DNA of 64,000 nucleotides, taken from positions 21,203,638-21,267,637 of the forward strand of contig OY540815.1 of NCBI GenBank assembly GCA_961205875.1, written 5' to 3'. Numbering within the stretch: position 1 is the stretch's first letter; each line of letters starts with the position of its first letter. Shown here piece after piece: positions 33,526-44,832 of this stretch. This stretch comes from Sialis fuliginosa. Its lineage: Eukaryota > Arthropoda > Insecta > Megaloptera > Sialidae. A program made the position numbers and the translations under genes. The notes below the pieces were generated by a model. It did no database searches. It saw only the letters and a list, made by a program, of their open reading frames with translations, and was not told the DNA's origin.

Positions 33526-34507
33526 TTATATATTTATATAGTAACTAAATGATTCTAAGTCTTATTTTCTTGTATTTTGGTCGATATTTGTATGACGAGT
33601 AGAAGTTCACTGCAGGAAATTTCACTAAAAAATTTAGTATTTTTGATTTCGTTAAAAGTATGTTTATTGTATAGAAAATGACGTGAAAAGTTGTTTGTTT
33701 CAAACCGCAGGTCTGTATCTCAAACCGTTCTCGAGATATAGCCTTTCAAAATTTTGTTTTTTTCAAATTTTTGGAGAAAAAAGGCCATAACTTTTGAACG
33801 GGTGGTCGGAATTGATTTTAGTTGACGGATTTGAAATCAGCGTGTCAAAATCTATATAATGACATGTATAATACTTTAAAATCAGACAAAAAAAATTTTG
33901 TCAAAAATCGACATTTTTTTAAGGTATACCCCTTTGAATTTTTTCGATTTTTCGTAAAAAAATTTTTCCCGAGTTTTAAGGTATTGTACATGTCATTATA
34001 TAGATTTTGACACGCTGATTTCAAATCCGTCAACTAAAATCAATTCCGACCACGCGTTCAAAAGTTATGGCCTTTTTTCTCCAAAAATTTGAAAAAATTA
34101 AAACTTTGAGAGGCTATATCTCGAGAACGGTTTGAGATACAGACCTGCGGTTTGAAACAAACAACTTTTGACGTCATTTTCTATACAGTAAACATACTTT
34201 TAACGAAATAAAAAATTCTAAATTTTTTAGTGAAATTTCCTGCAGTGAACTTCAACTTATCATACAAATATCGACTAAAATACAAGAAAATAAGACGTAG
34301 AGGTATTATAGTTTTAGAATTGAATGTGTAAATTAATATAAAATGTTATTTTTGACTTTTGGTTAAAATGTTTGGGTTGCGCATAAAGATGAATATTCTA
34401 ATAATATTGTAAAATTATTTATTAACTGAAAACACAGATTTGTATTAATTTACCCATAAAGAATGGGAAGCACTGCTTCCCCTGCTTCCATAGACGCTTC
34501 GCCACTG
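33526..34507 (-). mobile_element. Element B, copy 3, reversed orientation
   Basis: Inverted-repeat body about 33552-34304; the spacer near 33900-33970 is inverted relative to copies 1 and 2. The head is at the right: GGGAAGCACTGCTTCCC, then TAGACGCTTCGCCACTG at 34507. The left side carries the tail region seen in copy 2 (AGTAACTAAATGATTCTA) but is truncated before the terminus. Confidence 0.82.
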
Positions 34508-34509
34508 TT

Positions 34510-35165
34510 TAATAGTCATTAAGAGATAAATTATACCTAGATATTGAGAATTGTTTTCGTATGAAATTTTATATTGTAACTCTATGTATTTAAAGAATTT
34601 ATTTACAGGTTTTTATGGTTTCTTTTAAGTTTCTAGTATGTGCAGTTTTACACCACTTTTATTACCAACGGTTTTAATTATAAAGTATCACTGCATTGCT
34701 GTTATACTCATACTAATTACTATGTAAGTATAAACTTTACGGGCCTGGTTTATCTACATCCTCCACCTTTATCTTTGTTATTAAATCCTATTGTTACGAG
34801 TTACAACATTTTATTCAATTTGTAATGATATTACTGTAGGTATATATTTACCAGATTTTACGTTATGAGAGTGGCATTGGTAATGTTAGGTGTAAAGTTT
34901 GTTTTTTGTATGTATGTTTGTACTCTTGTAAATCTAACACGGCTGTATCGATTTTGACAAATGAGGTGTCAAAATACATGTGACACTGGGTACATACAAA
35001 ACTAAACAAAATGGCAAACGCAAGGCGCCGTACAGTGGCGGAGTTTGGGGGAGGGAGTGCGATCCACCCCGAAAGATATAAATAGAAAAATTTAAATAAT
35101 TAATCAAATATTTTAATTTATGTAACTTATGCATATTTTAGCAATTTTATACGGGCTATAAAATA
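34510..35165. other. AT-rich stretch with a lone hAT start
   Basis: At 35033, CAGTGGCGGAGTTTGGGG begins a hAT-like end without a visible partner. No gene seen. Confidence 0.45.
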
Positions 35166-35168
35166 ATA

Positions 35169-35956
35169 AGGTACTGGCACTAGTCTTGGCCACTTTAAGA
35201 GCAAGGTATACCGTTTTTTATGGGATTGGTGGGCTTTTTTTTGTAATTCTCATGAACTCATGTTACTAATAAAACAAGTACCTCTTTATTAAAACAATTT
35301 AATTACCAACTGTTTTTAAAAAATAAAATTCACTGACTTTTCCCTGACCACAGATTCAAAATTCCCTGACTACTAGAGGCTTGGGGGCAAGTAGTGATCG
35401 AAGGGCACCCAGAATGTGCAAAAAAATTTGAACGTCGTCAACTTTAATTTATACACTTTTTTCTTCTTCATTGACTTCCCAGAATTTATAATAAATTCCC
35501 TGACTTTCCAAAAATTTTTTTTTACAAATTCTCTGACTTTTCAGAATTTTAAAGAAATTGCCTGACTTTCCCTGACCACTTTAGGCTTCCCTGACTTTCC
35601 AGAAAGTGGACACCCTGACAAATATAGTTTTTTTTTAATTATAGCTTTTCATTTTCTTTATGTTTTTTCTCCAGTAATGGACGAAGTAAGTATTACCTAC
35701 TACACAAAAATTATAAAATAAAGAATCATAAAAGATGAAAAAATTAAAGCAGAAGCTAAGATAATATATTAATTAATAAATAGATTACACTAATAATAAT
35801 TAGTTTAAATGTCCACCATTTTGACACCCATTAGCCAAATGTCATCAAATTAATTAGATTATGATTCAGTAATGGCAGTAATCAAATATCAACAAATATT
35901 TCTAAATTAGTACATTTGCAATACTAGGAAATGATCCCAGATTGGTGCCAGTACCT
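35169..35956 (+). mobile_element. Family A element, copy 9, with internal insertion
   Basis: Ends AGGTACTGGCACTAGTCTTG and GATTGGTGCCAGTACCT, both flanked by TA. The family body is interrupted between AATTACCAA and CAAATATAG by the insertion at about 35310-35618. Confidence 0.87.
35310..35618 (-). mobile_element. MITE inserted in family A copy 9
   Basis: The right end read on the minus strand is CAGGGTGTCCACTTTCTGG. The inside repeats CCCTGACTTTCC-type words in several variants and includes GAGGCTTGGGGGCAAG. The left border is approximate and no duplication could be shown. Confidence 0.6.
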
Positions 35957-36047
35957 TATTTAAAAGTAACATAACAAATTTAATAATATCCAATAGAATA
36001 ATATTGTTAGTACATAGTTGAAACATTTTTGAGTATTGTTTGGTTAC

Positions 36048-36113
36048 CTCTGGTGTAATCAATACGACTCCTCCCAACGGGGTGTTGATTACAACAGAAC
36101 CCTTTAATAGCAC
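36048..36113. repeat. Short GC-rich inverted repeat
   Basis: GGTTACCTCTGGTGTAATCA on one side and TTGATTACAACAGAACC on the other flank a core with CTCCTCCCAACGGGG. It lies 90 bases right of family A copy 9. On the minus strand it reads as a short open frame, but the symmetry explains it better than coding. Confidence 0.5.
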
Positions 36114-36354
36114 CTTCGGTTAAACGGCCAATCGCGAAAACGTTCTATTATTAAGTTCTTCATCACATGCGGTACCCTTTTTGTGACATTATAAATAAAA
36201 TAATAATCCTGACATTGTGTATTATGTACAGTATTGTACAGGTTGGCTCCAAATAATTTAATTATTATTGTTATTAAAGTTCCAGGATAAATTCTGGTTC
36301 AGTAGTATCTAAGGTATATAAATAGTCGTGGTTATTTAGATTTAAGTGAGTGTC

Positions 36355-36406
36355 TTTAGGACTCTGATGATGATAGCATTGCTATTGAAACACGTGTAAG
36401 TCTAAA
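36355..36406 (+). ncRNA. Hammerhead-ribozyme-like motif (Penelope-type hairpin)
   Basis: CTGATGA at 36364-36370, one extra U, then a 6-bp stem II with triloop (GATAGC/GCTATT), then GAAA at 36387-36390. Stem III is the self-complementary ACACGTGT. The next base A (36398) is a permitted cleavage position. Stem I pairs TTTAG-ACT (36355-36363, one bulged G) with AGTCTAAA (36399-36406). Penelope-like retroelements are known to carry hammerheads with such minimal stem III. The extra U after CTGATGA departs from the consensus, so activity is uncertain. Confidence 0.5.
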
Positions 36407-36409
36407 CTC

Positions 36410-37285
36410 TTACAATTTTTATGGTTAGGGTATTTGTATTTGATAAGTCATAACCATAGTTTTTGTCTGTTATAAAAAAAGTTACATTTCAATATATCTC
36501 TGAAATTTGACATTTAATTTTTTTTGATACCGCCATTATTCGATCTAGTTACAAAAATAACAAAGTTAACAATGATCACTAGATTCTCGCGAACCTAAAA
36601 GTCTTAAATTATACCAAAAAAAATAACATTAACTAATATAGATAAAATATATTTATTTAACTGTACTTAAGGATCATCCTGTATTTATTTAAGTTAGATG
36701 TTAAAGCAAAGCTTGTGTTTGACATCATCTGCACAATAATTATTCCACTTTGAGACTGTGATATGCTACTTGGCACTAAATTGAAATTATAATTAATATT
36801 ATAATTAATAGTTTCTCTTACAAAATCAGTGTAACGGATATTTCCTGAATTATATTTACATACTCATTGCAAACATAACTTCTCTTATATACATAAGAAT
36901 ATTGATCTGAATTGGATATATATTATATTTACTAGAACCTTGTTTACAGTTGTCAAACATTTAATAATAAAATAAATCAATACAATTACAATGAAGTAAA
37001 TATAATGAAATTTAATATTCAAATCCATGGAAATTTTCATTGATGTTTTATAACGACATGACATTAAAGTGGGGATTGGTACGCTATAATATATACCTCC
37101 ATTTAATTATGACTAAATGCACGTGGATAATCACGTGTATTTAGTTTACAACATTGAATTAGGTAGATTGTCTCTGTTATTATATAATGGAAGATCCACT
37201 CTACCATTTTATACTTCGTTGTATTAAATACATGAAATAATTATAATAAATAATAAATATAGTATACATAAGACAGCATTGTTAA
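36410..37285. other. AT-rich stretch right of the ribozyme-like motif
   Basis: Possibly the remainder of a Penelope-like element, but no reverse transcriptase frame is visible. An inverted TACAGGATGATCC end lies near 36670. Confidence 0.4.
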
Positions 37286-37289
37286 GTTA

Positions 37290-39060
37290 AACTTTTTAAA
37301 ATTTTGATGGAATCCATTTTAACATTCCCTTAATCCATTCTGAATAAATGTCTGTCGGTCAGTCTGTCTGTCTGTAATCACTGTAATTTAAAAACAACAA
37401 GAGCCAAGAGTGAAATTTTATATTTAAAATAAGATTAATTTTCGTCTGGAAAGAAAACCTCCTATTTTTGAAACCGATCTTACAACGAATGTTTATTCTT
37501 GTTAATTTTTAAATTTTTCAAATTATTTGGTTTTTATAATATTCTATAATTTTTAAATTAAATTTTAATTAAATAATATATTTGAAACGGTTCATAATAG
37601 AAAGAAATAATTACGATAAAAATTATACTTAGAGAACATTATTATCTATTTTTTATATTCCATTCAGTTTTTCATGTAAAGACTGGTGATTTCTTAATTT
37701 TTAAATATTATTTTTATTTTTCTCTCCTAAAAGATCAACTTAAAAAAAAACTGCAAGAAATAAAATATTTTGGAATAAGCCAAAAAATACAAAGAAAAAT
37801 TTTTTTAAATTTTATAAAAAAACTGTATAAATAGGTACCCAAAAATTAAAAAATGCCACGAAAAATTATATATTAATTAATTCATTTGTGAGTCTTCTTA
37901 AAATTAATAAAAATAGACATAAAATGTTTCTGTGACCTAACATATGAAGCAGTCATTATAAATGTTTGTATCTGATAATATCGTGTATAGAAACACAGTT
38001 TATCAAAGTTTCCGTTGAATTTCGTGGAAATCATACAAAGCTAGTCATTAGCGCATATCGATAATTAAATATCAAATAGCTTATGTAACACATTTTCTAA
38101 ATACATTGACTAGGTTTGCGATAGTGCTAATTAATAATCTTTAACTTTTAATGAAAATATACGAGATTAGACCAGAAGATAATTAGATAAGTTTTCTCTC
38201 GGTCTCGAATTTGACAACTGACAGTCTCGTCTCTTGATAATTAACCCGATATCGTCTTATAAATAAACAAATAAATTTTTAAATATAGCTCAATTTTATA
38301 TATATTTACTTTGATAACTAATTTTTAATATCTGTCATGGGAGCCACGGGACTTTCTTATACGTAATACTGAGTGTACGTGATTCTGATTTTATTAAAAC
38401 ATATTTCTGACAAACCAATAAAAATGAATGGGGCATAAATTATAAATAATAATATTCTCTACAAAATGTATCAAATAATTTTTTTTGAACCTATTTATTA
38501 AACCGGAAACGGATGTTTACTCTTGTCAATTTTTGAATTTTAGTGTGTTATTATCTATAATTTATTCCCAACATTTATGATTTAGTCAGAAAGAAATTTG
38601 TTATATAATTATTTAGACTCATCCACACTGTTCACTCTCGGTATTACGTATAAGAAAGTCCCATGGTATCTATGGCAAACACGCACACTGTTCAATCTCT
38701 GTAATACGTATAAGAAAGTCCCATGACACTCATGGCAGATATTTCTTCTCTGTTATGAACCATTTGAATTATAGATATTGATATTACCTACTTTTTCTCT
38801 ATTTCGCACTATTTCAAAGTAATTCGAAAAATTCAAAAATCGAGCTAAGTAAACATCCGTATCCGGTTGAAAGATCGTTTTTAAAAATAAAACTTTTTCT
38901 TCCCAGATAAAAATGAATCTTAAATATAAAATTGTACCCTTCTACGATTCGTCGTATTTGACTTACAGCGCTTACAGACAGACAGACACACAGACATTAC
39001 GGCGAAAATAATCAGAATGGATTCAGGGATGGATTTCAAAAAACATTGTCATAACAATAC
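37290..39060. repeat. Large fold-back of family I sequence
   Basis: The left arm starts GGAATCCATTTTAACATTCC, CCATTCTGAATAAATGTCTG and a TCTGTCTG run. The right arm ends with the inverse (CAGACAGACAGACACACAGA, AATCAGAATGGATTCAGGG). Between the arms, ATTACGTATAAGAAAGTCCC occurs twice on the plus strand (about 38640, 38705) and once inverted (about 38350). No protein frame. Confidence 0.65.
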
Positions 39061-39069
39061 TTTACTTAT

Positions 39070-39530
39070 ACTATATGGATTATATATTTTATATACATAG
39101 ATATAAGAAAGTAAAAATTAATATTCAAACGGTTTCTTCTCATGTTTTCCACATCCATATATATTTAAGTAATTTTTGTCATGAGCCCGACTTAATATTT
39201 GTTTATTAATAAAACAAATATTTAAATAATTTATACAGTTGGTATGATTTGATTAAATGCATACACCCTACACTGTTACATGCATAATTTATAGAACATG
39301 GTATATGTACAAACTCAGCTTACAACATTACTGTAGAGATGGTGGAGATGCTGTGCAATGGAGTGTCTGTTTTTGACCCGAGCGTATATAGATACATATT
39401 TATTGTTAGTAACACGATCTCGTTGAACTACCTCGTTAAGATGCAAAACAAGCTGGTTTCTCTGTTATTATTATGAAGCTGACATCTTACCATAGTCAAT
39501 ATAATATGCAGTATATTCCTAGTTTATTTT
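39070..39530. other. AT-rich stretch, no firm gene
   Basis: A less AT-rich patch at 39320-39480 (GAGATGGTGGAGATGCTGTG, ACACGATCTCGTTGAAC) has no recognised repeat. A minus-strand ATG|GTAAGATG donor-like site lies at 39488, with no convincing exon. Confidence 0.35.
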
Positions 39531-39536
39531 ATAATA

Positions 39537-40027
39537 AGGTAGTGGCATCAGTCTTGGATATGACCCCAGTAATGGCACATTTTTAATTAAATGTGCTGAA
39601 TTAGAAATATGTGTTGATATTTGATTACTACCATTTCTGAATATTAATCTATATACATTTAACTGTCTTACAGTGTGATTTGGTGTAAAAATGGTAGACA
39701 TTTAAACTAATTATTAATTTAATTTATTTATTAATTATTATATTATCATAGCAACTGCTTTATATTGTTTCAAATTTGACGATTCTTTCTTTTATATCTT
39801 TTGTGTCATAGTACTTATCATTTTGTAATCATTAGTGTCCATCACCGCGTGCTCATTACTGGTCATAATTGAAAAAACAAACTATATTTGGTGACTTTGG
39901 TAATAAAATTGATTAAATAAAGAGTTACTTGTTTTATTAGTAACATGAGTTCATGACAATTACAAAAAACAAACCCATTAATAAAAAAAAACAAAAACTT
40001 GCTCTTTTAGCGGCCATAACTGGTGCC
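39537..40027 (-). mobile_element. Family A element, copy 10
   Basis: It starts AGGTAGTGGCATCAGTCTTG after TA. The right end stops at GGCCATAACTGGTGCC without the last bases of the TIR. Between the CATTACTGG motifs a piece is deleted. Confidence 0.85.
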
Positions 40028-40094
40028 TTTTTCTTTATAATATTTCTGTGATCATAATTAAGGACAATCTCTTATATTTGATTGTAGTTTTTTG

Positions 40095-40215
40095 ACGTAA
40101 AATATAAAATTTCTGTAATTTATCTGAACACTATCGGTATAAAAACTACCTTTGGCGAATTTAGCACGAGGAAGCACTCTACATTTACTTGGCAGATGTT
40201 ATTGAAGTGCAACTA
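40095..40215 (+). repeat. Family H dispersed repeat, copy 2
   Basis: ACTACCTTTGGCGAATTT, GCACGAGGAAGCACT and CATTTACTTGGCAGATG match 9536-9650. Confidence 0.5.
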
Positions 40216-40219
40216 AACG

Positions 40220-41560
40220 TATAATATTAGAAATAAATAAATATGCCCATAAAATAAAAATAAAACATAATAAACTTTTTTTATGAAGTAGGTATAAAAT
40301 ATTATATTACCCCATCAAAGATTTAGCTTTAATAAATAGAATAAAGGGACATTTGTTTCACTCCTGTCATCTATTCTTGTTTTTTCTTTTCTTTTGTGCT
40401 TTCTTAAACGGCGAACTTTTCCTTTTTTGCTGGAAAACTACAATTTATCATTTTCACCAAGCCTTTGTGGTCTATACAAAAAATATACATACATGTATAA
40501 GTATGATTAAGTGATATATGTACTCTAGTGACTCTTATAAAATGTAATTCCTCTTCTTTACGAATACTCAACGAATTGTCTTACACAAGACTTAGTTTAT
40601 AAACGTAATTGAAGGGGGTTTCAACTAGAGGTGTAACGGAATTCCGGCCGGAACTCACGATGTAGAATTAAACTGAATATTTTAACGTCACTATATACTA
40701 TTATATTATTATTATTTTTATATTATACTAGCTGGGCCCACGCAGTTTTGCTCGTTCGTTCTAAAACACAGTCCTGAAAAAATAAGTGGTAGCACACTAA
40801 CATATAATTTAAATTATCGTACCTAGAGTAAATTACAGTTTACCATAAAGTAATTTACATATATGTACACCTACTACATAAAATAATTATGCAAATAATA
40901 TATTTTATAGGTAATTATTATAACATAAGAAATGTTTTATACATAATTGATCGGGTTAAAAATTAAAAATTAAGACTACTGAACTACCCCATAAATCAAC
41001 CCCCAAAATAAAATTAATTCGATAGTAACAATACGAAAATATTCTTTAGTAAATAATACATATTAATATAAATATTTCGCTTCAAATAATCTATAAAATT
41101 CGAAAAATATGATTTAATATGTATGTTATGAAGAAAGAAAAACTTTTGAACTTATTTCATTTTCAAGAGAGAAATATTGAAAAAAAGTTGGAACCTAAAT
41201 TATTATTTACTTTTTATTATTAGTAAAAGTTAAATAAATATTTGAAATTGATATAAGAGAATAGAGCTAGAAATAATAATATATTTATATTATTATCATA
41301 GATTTTTTTTCATTGTCATTTCTTATTACAATGAAAAAGAATGTACCTACCTACATGTGTTTTTTTTCTGTTCTGCTTCTATTTTGTACTCGATATATGA
41401 TAACAATCTGAAGCGTAAACAAGCTTATCAAGAAACGCTGAAAGGACACGATTAATGTTCTCAGAGATGCTATGATAAATTATTCCAACTTTGTTATTCA
41501 CAAAAAATATGTTCTTTTTAAAGGCTTACAAATAATTTATTATGTAGTTAATTTTGTGCC
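40220..41560. other. AT-rich stretch with element ends
   Basis: It contains a family J end at 40626 (TAGAGGTGTAACGGAATTCC) and a minus-strand Helitron 3' end at 40728-40750 (GCGTGGGCCCAGCTAG read on the minus strand). Beyond 40900 I see only AT-rich sequence. Confidence 0.5.
40626..40700 (+). mobile_element. Family J element end, hAT-like
   Basis: TAGAGGTGTAACGGAATTCC, then GATGTAGAATTAAACTGAAT and ATTTTAACGTCACTATA. The last words recur inverted at about 43990-44030, next to a second TAGAGATGTGCCGGAATTC end at 43697. Confidence 0.5.
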
Positions 41561-41566
41561 AGCAGA

Positions 41567-41985
41567 GCTATGGATGTACGTGTTGTACTTAAGTAATTTT
41601 TGGAGTAATTGTACTTGAGCTTAATTACTTTCGAAATGAAAGTAATTGTACTAATTACTTAAAAATCTACTTAGATACTTATAAATGTACTTAATTACAT
41701 TTTGACGTACTTAAGTAAATTTGTAAAAGTATTTATAAATGAAAGTAATTGTACTTCAAGTCTTAAGGCTTCCGCGGTGATCTTGATATGGATCTTGGAT
41801 TCTGGGTGTAAGCCGCATTGATTTGGTCGTGTATTTAATTGTAATTATTACTTAAAAATGTACTTAGATACTTTTAGATGTATTTAATTACATTTAAATG
41901 TATTTAAGTACGTTTTTAAAAGTACTTAATTACTTAGTACTTTGTTTTTTTTTTGTAAAAAGTACTATAATCCATAAGGGCACAG
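41567..41985. repeat. Element built of TACTTAATTAC-type repeats
   Basis: Some twenty variants of GTACTTAAGTA and GTAATTGTACTTAATTAC fill the segment in both orientations, interrupted by a GC-richer block at 41767-41835. The ends CTATGGATGTAC and (reversed) CTTATGGATTATAGTAC are roughly inverse. This suggests a short DNA element with internal subrepeats. Confidence 0.6.
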
Positions 41986-41989
41986 TGAT

Positions 41990-42955
41990 TATGTTATGAA
42001 GGTATATTTAGTGAGTAAAATTTATTTACTTAACAGATTGGTAACTTTCAGTTTATGATTACAGAACAATTTTACCCTTTTTTCATGAGTCATACATTTT
42101 CATTTATCGAATTAGGTGTGAAATATCACACGTGTCGTTTTAATAATGGTTCACATTAAAAAATCGTAAAATGTCGAAAATAAAAACCACTATTACATGA
42201 TATCAACGCGCCCTTTCCCTATGATTAAACTTATTTCACAGGGACTTACTTTATGTTATATTTCATAACAGGTTTTTTTTACGTTTAAATAGGTTGGTGA
42301 AAATTATCATCCTTTAGGGTAGGATGGAGAAAGGTGGTCATTTAAGCGGTAATCAAAATAACTCCTTAAATAAAAGATAAATTATAGATAATAATACGTA
42401 CTGTTTAAAAAAATTTGAAAAATCTCAAAAACAATACACATTCGTAGAATAACTAGTTTAACCTTAGACAAGGAAAGATAATGGACAAATAACACATTAC
42501 CTAGCGTTGTTACCATATCGCACCACGAAAAATCGCACCACGGATCATTGACGTATCATTCATATTTTAAAATAAATATCAATTGTTTTGAATTATAAAA
42601 TTAATTAATAATAAATGTTTTATATTGAGTTTAAAAGTATTTCAGTGATAATTGATTAACAGAGAAACGTCTTTTTGGAACTATCATCTCTCATACATAC
42701 TAAATTCAATTGTAATTTAAAGCATATTTGCATGTTATAAATTTTCAACTGACGCCTATGGGATAATATGCAGTTTTGACAATTAAAAAAAGATGGCCGC
42801 CGACAAATTTTGGTAACACTTTCATATACGGACTAGCATTGGTTGTTATGTATCCATAGTCTTTCCTAATCTAAGAGTTTAACAATTTGAATTTAATTGC
42901 ATTTGTTTCCAAGGCAACGTGAATTAGTGACGTATTAATTAGTATTTAAAATTAA
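41990..42955. other. AT-rich stretch, no gene seen
   Basis: At 42370-42440 there is a scrap of family I (AAATTATAGATAATAATACG, CGTACTGTTTAAAAAA). Other parts are unremarkable. Confidence 0.45.
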
Positions 42956-42959
42956 AATT

Positions 42960-43340
42960 TTGAGGGTGGTTTTCACCCCTTCAAAGGAACGTATAATTTC
43001 GAATATTTCTAAAACCTCTAATCCGATTAGCTCCAAAGTCAATAGGTCTGGAGTACTCACTGATACAAACATTTTCTCCAAAAATAATTCAGATAGGTGC
43101 ATTTTTACAGTATATAGTTATCGTGAAACAAAGAAAACTCTACACCCAGACACACAGACACGCGCACTGCCGCAATGCGGAAATTAACTTGAACGTAGAA
43201 CATTCAGAATCTGCTCTTATATCTGACACGATTTTTCGACAGTATATACTTCCATTTCTTTTAAAACATGGAAGTAAAAGTAAAAATACAGTTATGTAAA
43301 CGTGTCCGTGTAGAACATCCCTAACAAAGGTGCGTTGCAT
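42960..43340 (-). repeat. Family L dispersed repeat, copy 2
   Basis: On the minus strand: GAAATGGAAGTATATACTG, TCGAAAAATCGTGTCAGAT, then words typical of dispersed elements (CTAATCCGATTAGCTCC on plus, CAGACACACAGACACGCGC on plus). Both overlapping frames here are repeat-derived. Confidence 0.5.
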
Positions 43341-43462
43341 TTAGTAAAACGATCGTTATTCGATGTTATCGATCAGATTAATGTTTACAGGTCACTAACG
43401 TGATTTACCTGATCTGGTTATTGACACATCTATATCTACAAATCACACAAATATTTAGTTAC

Positions 43463-43538
43463 CTTCAGTGCAAATATGTCTTGTTCATTTGTGCCCAAAC
43501 ATCAGCAGTACCACAAATGGTTTTATAACTATACAAAG
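43463..43538 (-). other. Candidate noncoding or terminal exon (76 nt)
   Basis: The acceptor TTTTTATTTTTTATAG and donor CTGAAG|GTAACT bound 76 bases on the minus strand. All three frames contain a stop, the longest reading KTICGTADVWAQMNKTYLH then stop. Might be a 5' UTR exon of the minus-strand Zasp gene or a chance pairing of splice signals. Confidence 0.3.
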
Positions 43539-43563
43539 CTATAAAAAATAAAAACGTATTGTA

Positions 43564-43690
43564 CAGGCTGGTGGCCTCATGACATAGGAATTGACTTAAA
43601 AAAATCGCTTTCCCCGATTCGCTCGCTGTAATGTATAGTATATTTCTATTTTTGCGCCTCAAGCCTCAAAATGTCTTAGTACGGCTCTGT
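43564..43690 (-). mobile_element. hAT-like MITE fragment
   Basis: The right side read on the minus strand begins CAGAGCCGTACTAAGACAT, then CTTGAGGCGCAAAAATAG, a familiar hAT MITE start. The left side CAGGCTGGTGGCC may be the other end. No duplication found. Confidence 0.5.
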
Positions 43691-43696
43691 CAGTAC

Positions 43697-44040
43697 TAGA
43701 GATGTGCCGGAATTCACGTTTAACGTAACTACTATTATATTTTAAATATAAATACATAGATTATTATCTTAAATGAATATAACTATGTGGTATTTCTTTA
43801 AGAAAATACATTAAATTATAAAAATTGTATTTTCTACATATTCTGCAATTTTTACAGCTCCGTACAACTATTTGTATAACTATAATTTCTTTAAATTATT
43901 TGTATAGCATACGTTCTTTTCGATCGAATGTAATTACATTTATAGTGTCAAAAATAATATAATATAGAAATAATAATAATATAATAGTAGTGACATTAAA
44001 ATATTCACTTTAAATCTACATCAGAAATAATATTTTTGTA
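43697..44040 (+). mobile_element. Family J element, second copy
   Basis: Left end TAGAGATGTGCCGGAATTC. The right inner region (AATATTCACTTTAAATCTAC) is the inverse of the words next to the end at 40626. The interior is AT-rich with no frame. Confidence 0.5.
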
Positions 44041-44059
44041 TAAATTTTCAATATATTTC

Positions 44060-44135
44060 GTCTACACGGAGAAAAATATTTCATAACAAATCACTCAATT
44101 TTTAAAGAAATATTACTATTTGACTCGATAATGTA
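44060..44135 (+). repeat. Family K dispersed repeat, copy 2
   Basis: CTACACGGAGAAAAATATTT, CATAACAA, CTCAATTTTTAAAGAAATAT and TTTGACTCG match 5140-5215. Confidence 0.5.
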
Positions 44136-44139
44136 GATT

Positions 44140-44830
44140 GTAAAGAATCTGCTGGTTTTTATACGATTTTCTACTTATAGAAGCAAACTGAAAACATAGT
44201 AATGACGAGAGTTAACTTGCGTTTATTTCTATACAATAGGTCACGTGTTACTAAAATTACAATATGAATAGTATGCTATTAATATAATATAATTAGTATT
44301 TATTGTATTGTCTTTTGATCGTATCGAAATAGAAAAATGTACCAACAATTGAAATGAAATAATTTGTATAGCATAGATATTGTAAAAGTTACTGAATTTA
44401 AGTTAAAACTGATATAATAGCATTTTTTTGATACAAAATTGAAATTTTAAATCGGCAACTGTAATTTTTATTAAAAAATCGACTCCGTTTTTCCCCGTGT
44501 ACCCATTATCTTTTAACGACAACATTTTTTCTTTATTACGTAAAATTACAGTGCACATATGTTTTCTATCTTCATGAAATGCATTAAGTATAAAATAAAA
44601 TATAAAAATTTCCACAGCGTATACGAAAACTATTCACAGAGATTTTTTCGCTGTAGCTACTTAGAATAAAACTTTCATTATAATAACATAAGAGCACTGT
44701 GAGTTGTTCCTGAGTATTAAGACAAGAATAAAAGACGAAAGCTGTTAGGTTTTATGTAATCATATAACGTTAGTGGTAATAAAAAATAATCGCTGCGGAC
44801 TAAGTAACAGTTTTGTCGGTAACGTTATAA
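44140..44830. other. AT-rich stretch, no gene seen
   Basis: The 70-codon minus frame at 44403-44615 lacks splice context or domain features. Confidence 0.45.
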
Positions 44831-44832
44831 GT

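Noticed and set aside
36037..36113. Minus-strand frame LKGSVVINTPLGGVVLITPE ending at GAG|GTAACC
   Set aside because: The segment is an inverted repeat, which explains the GC rise and the valine/glycine pattern. The acceptor is poor.
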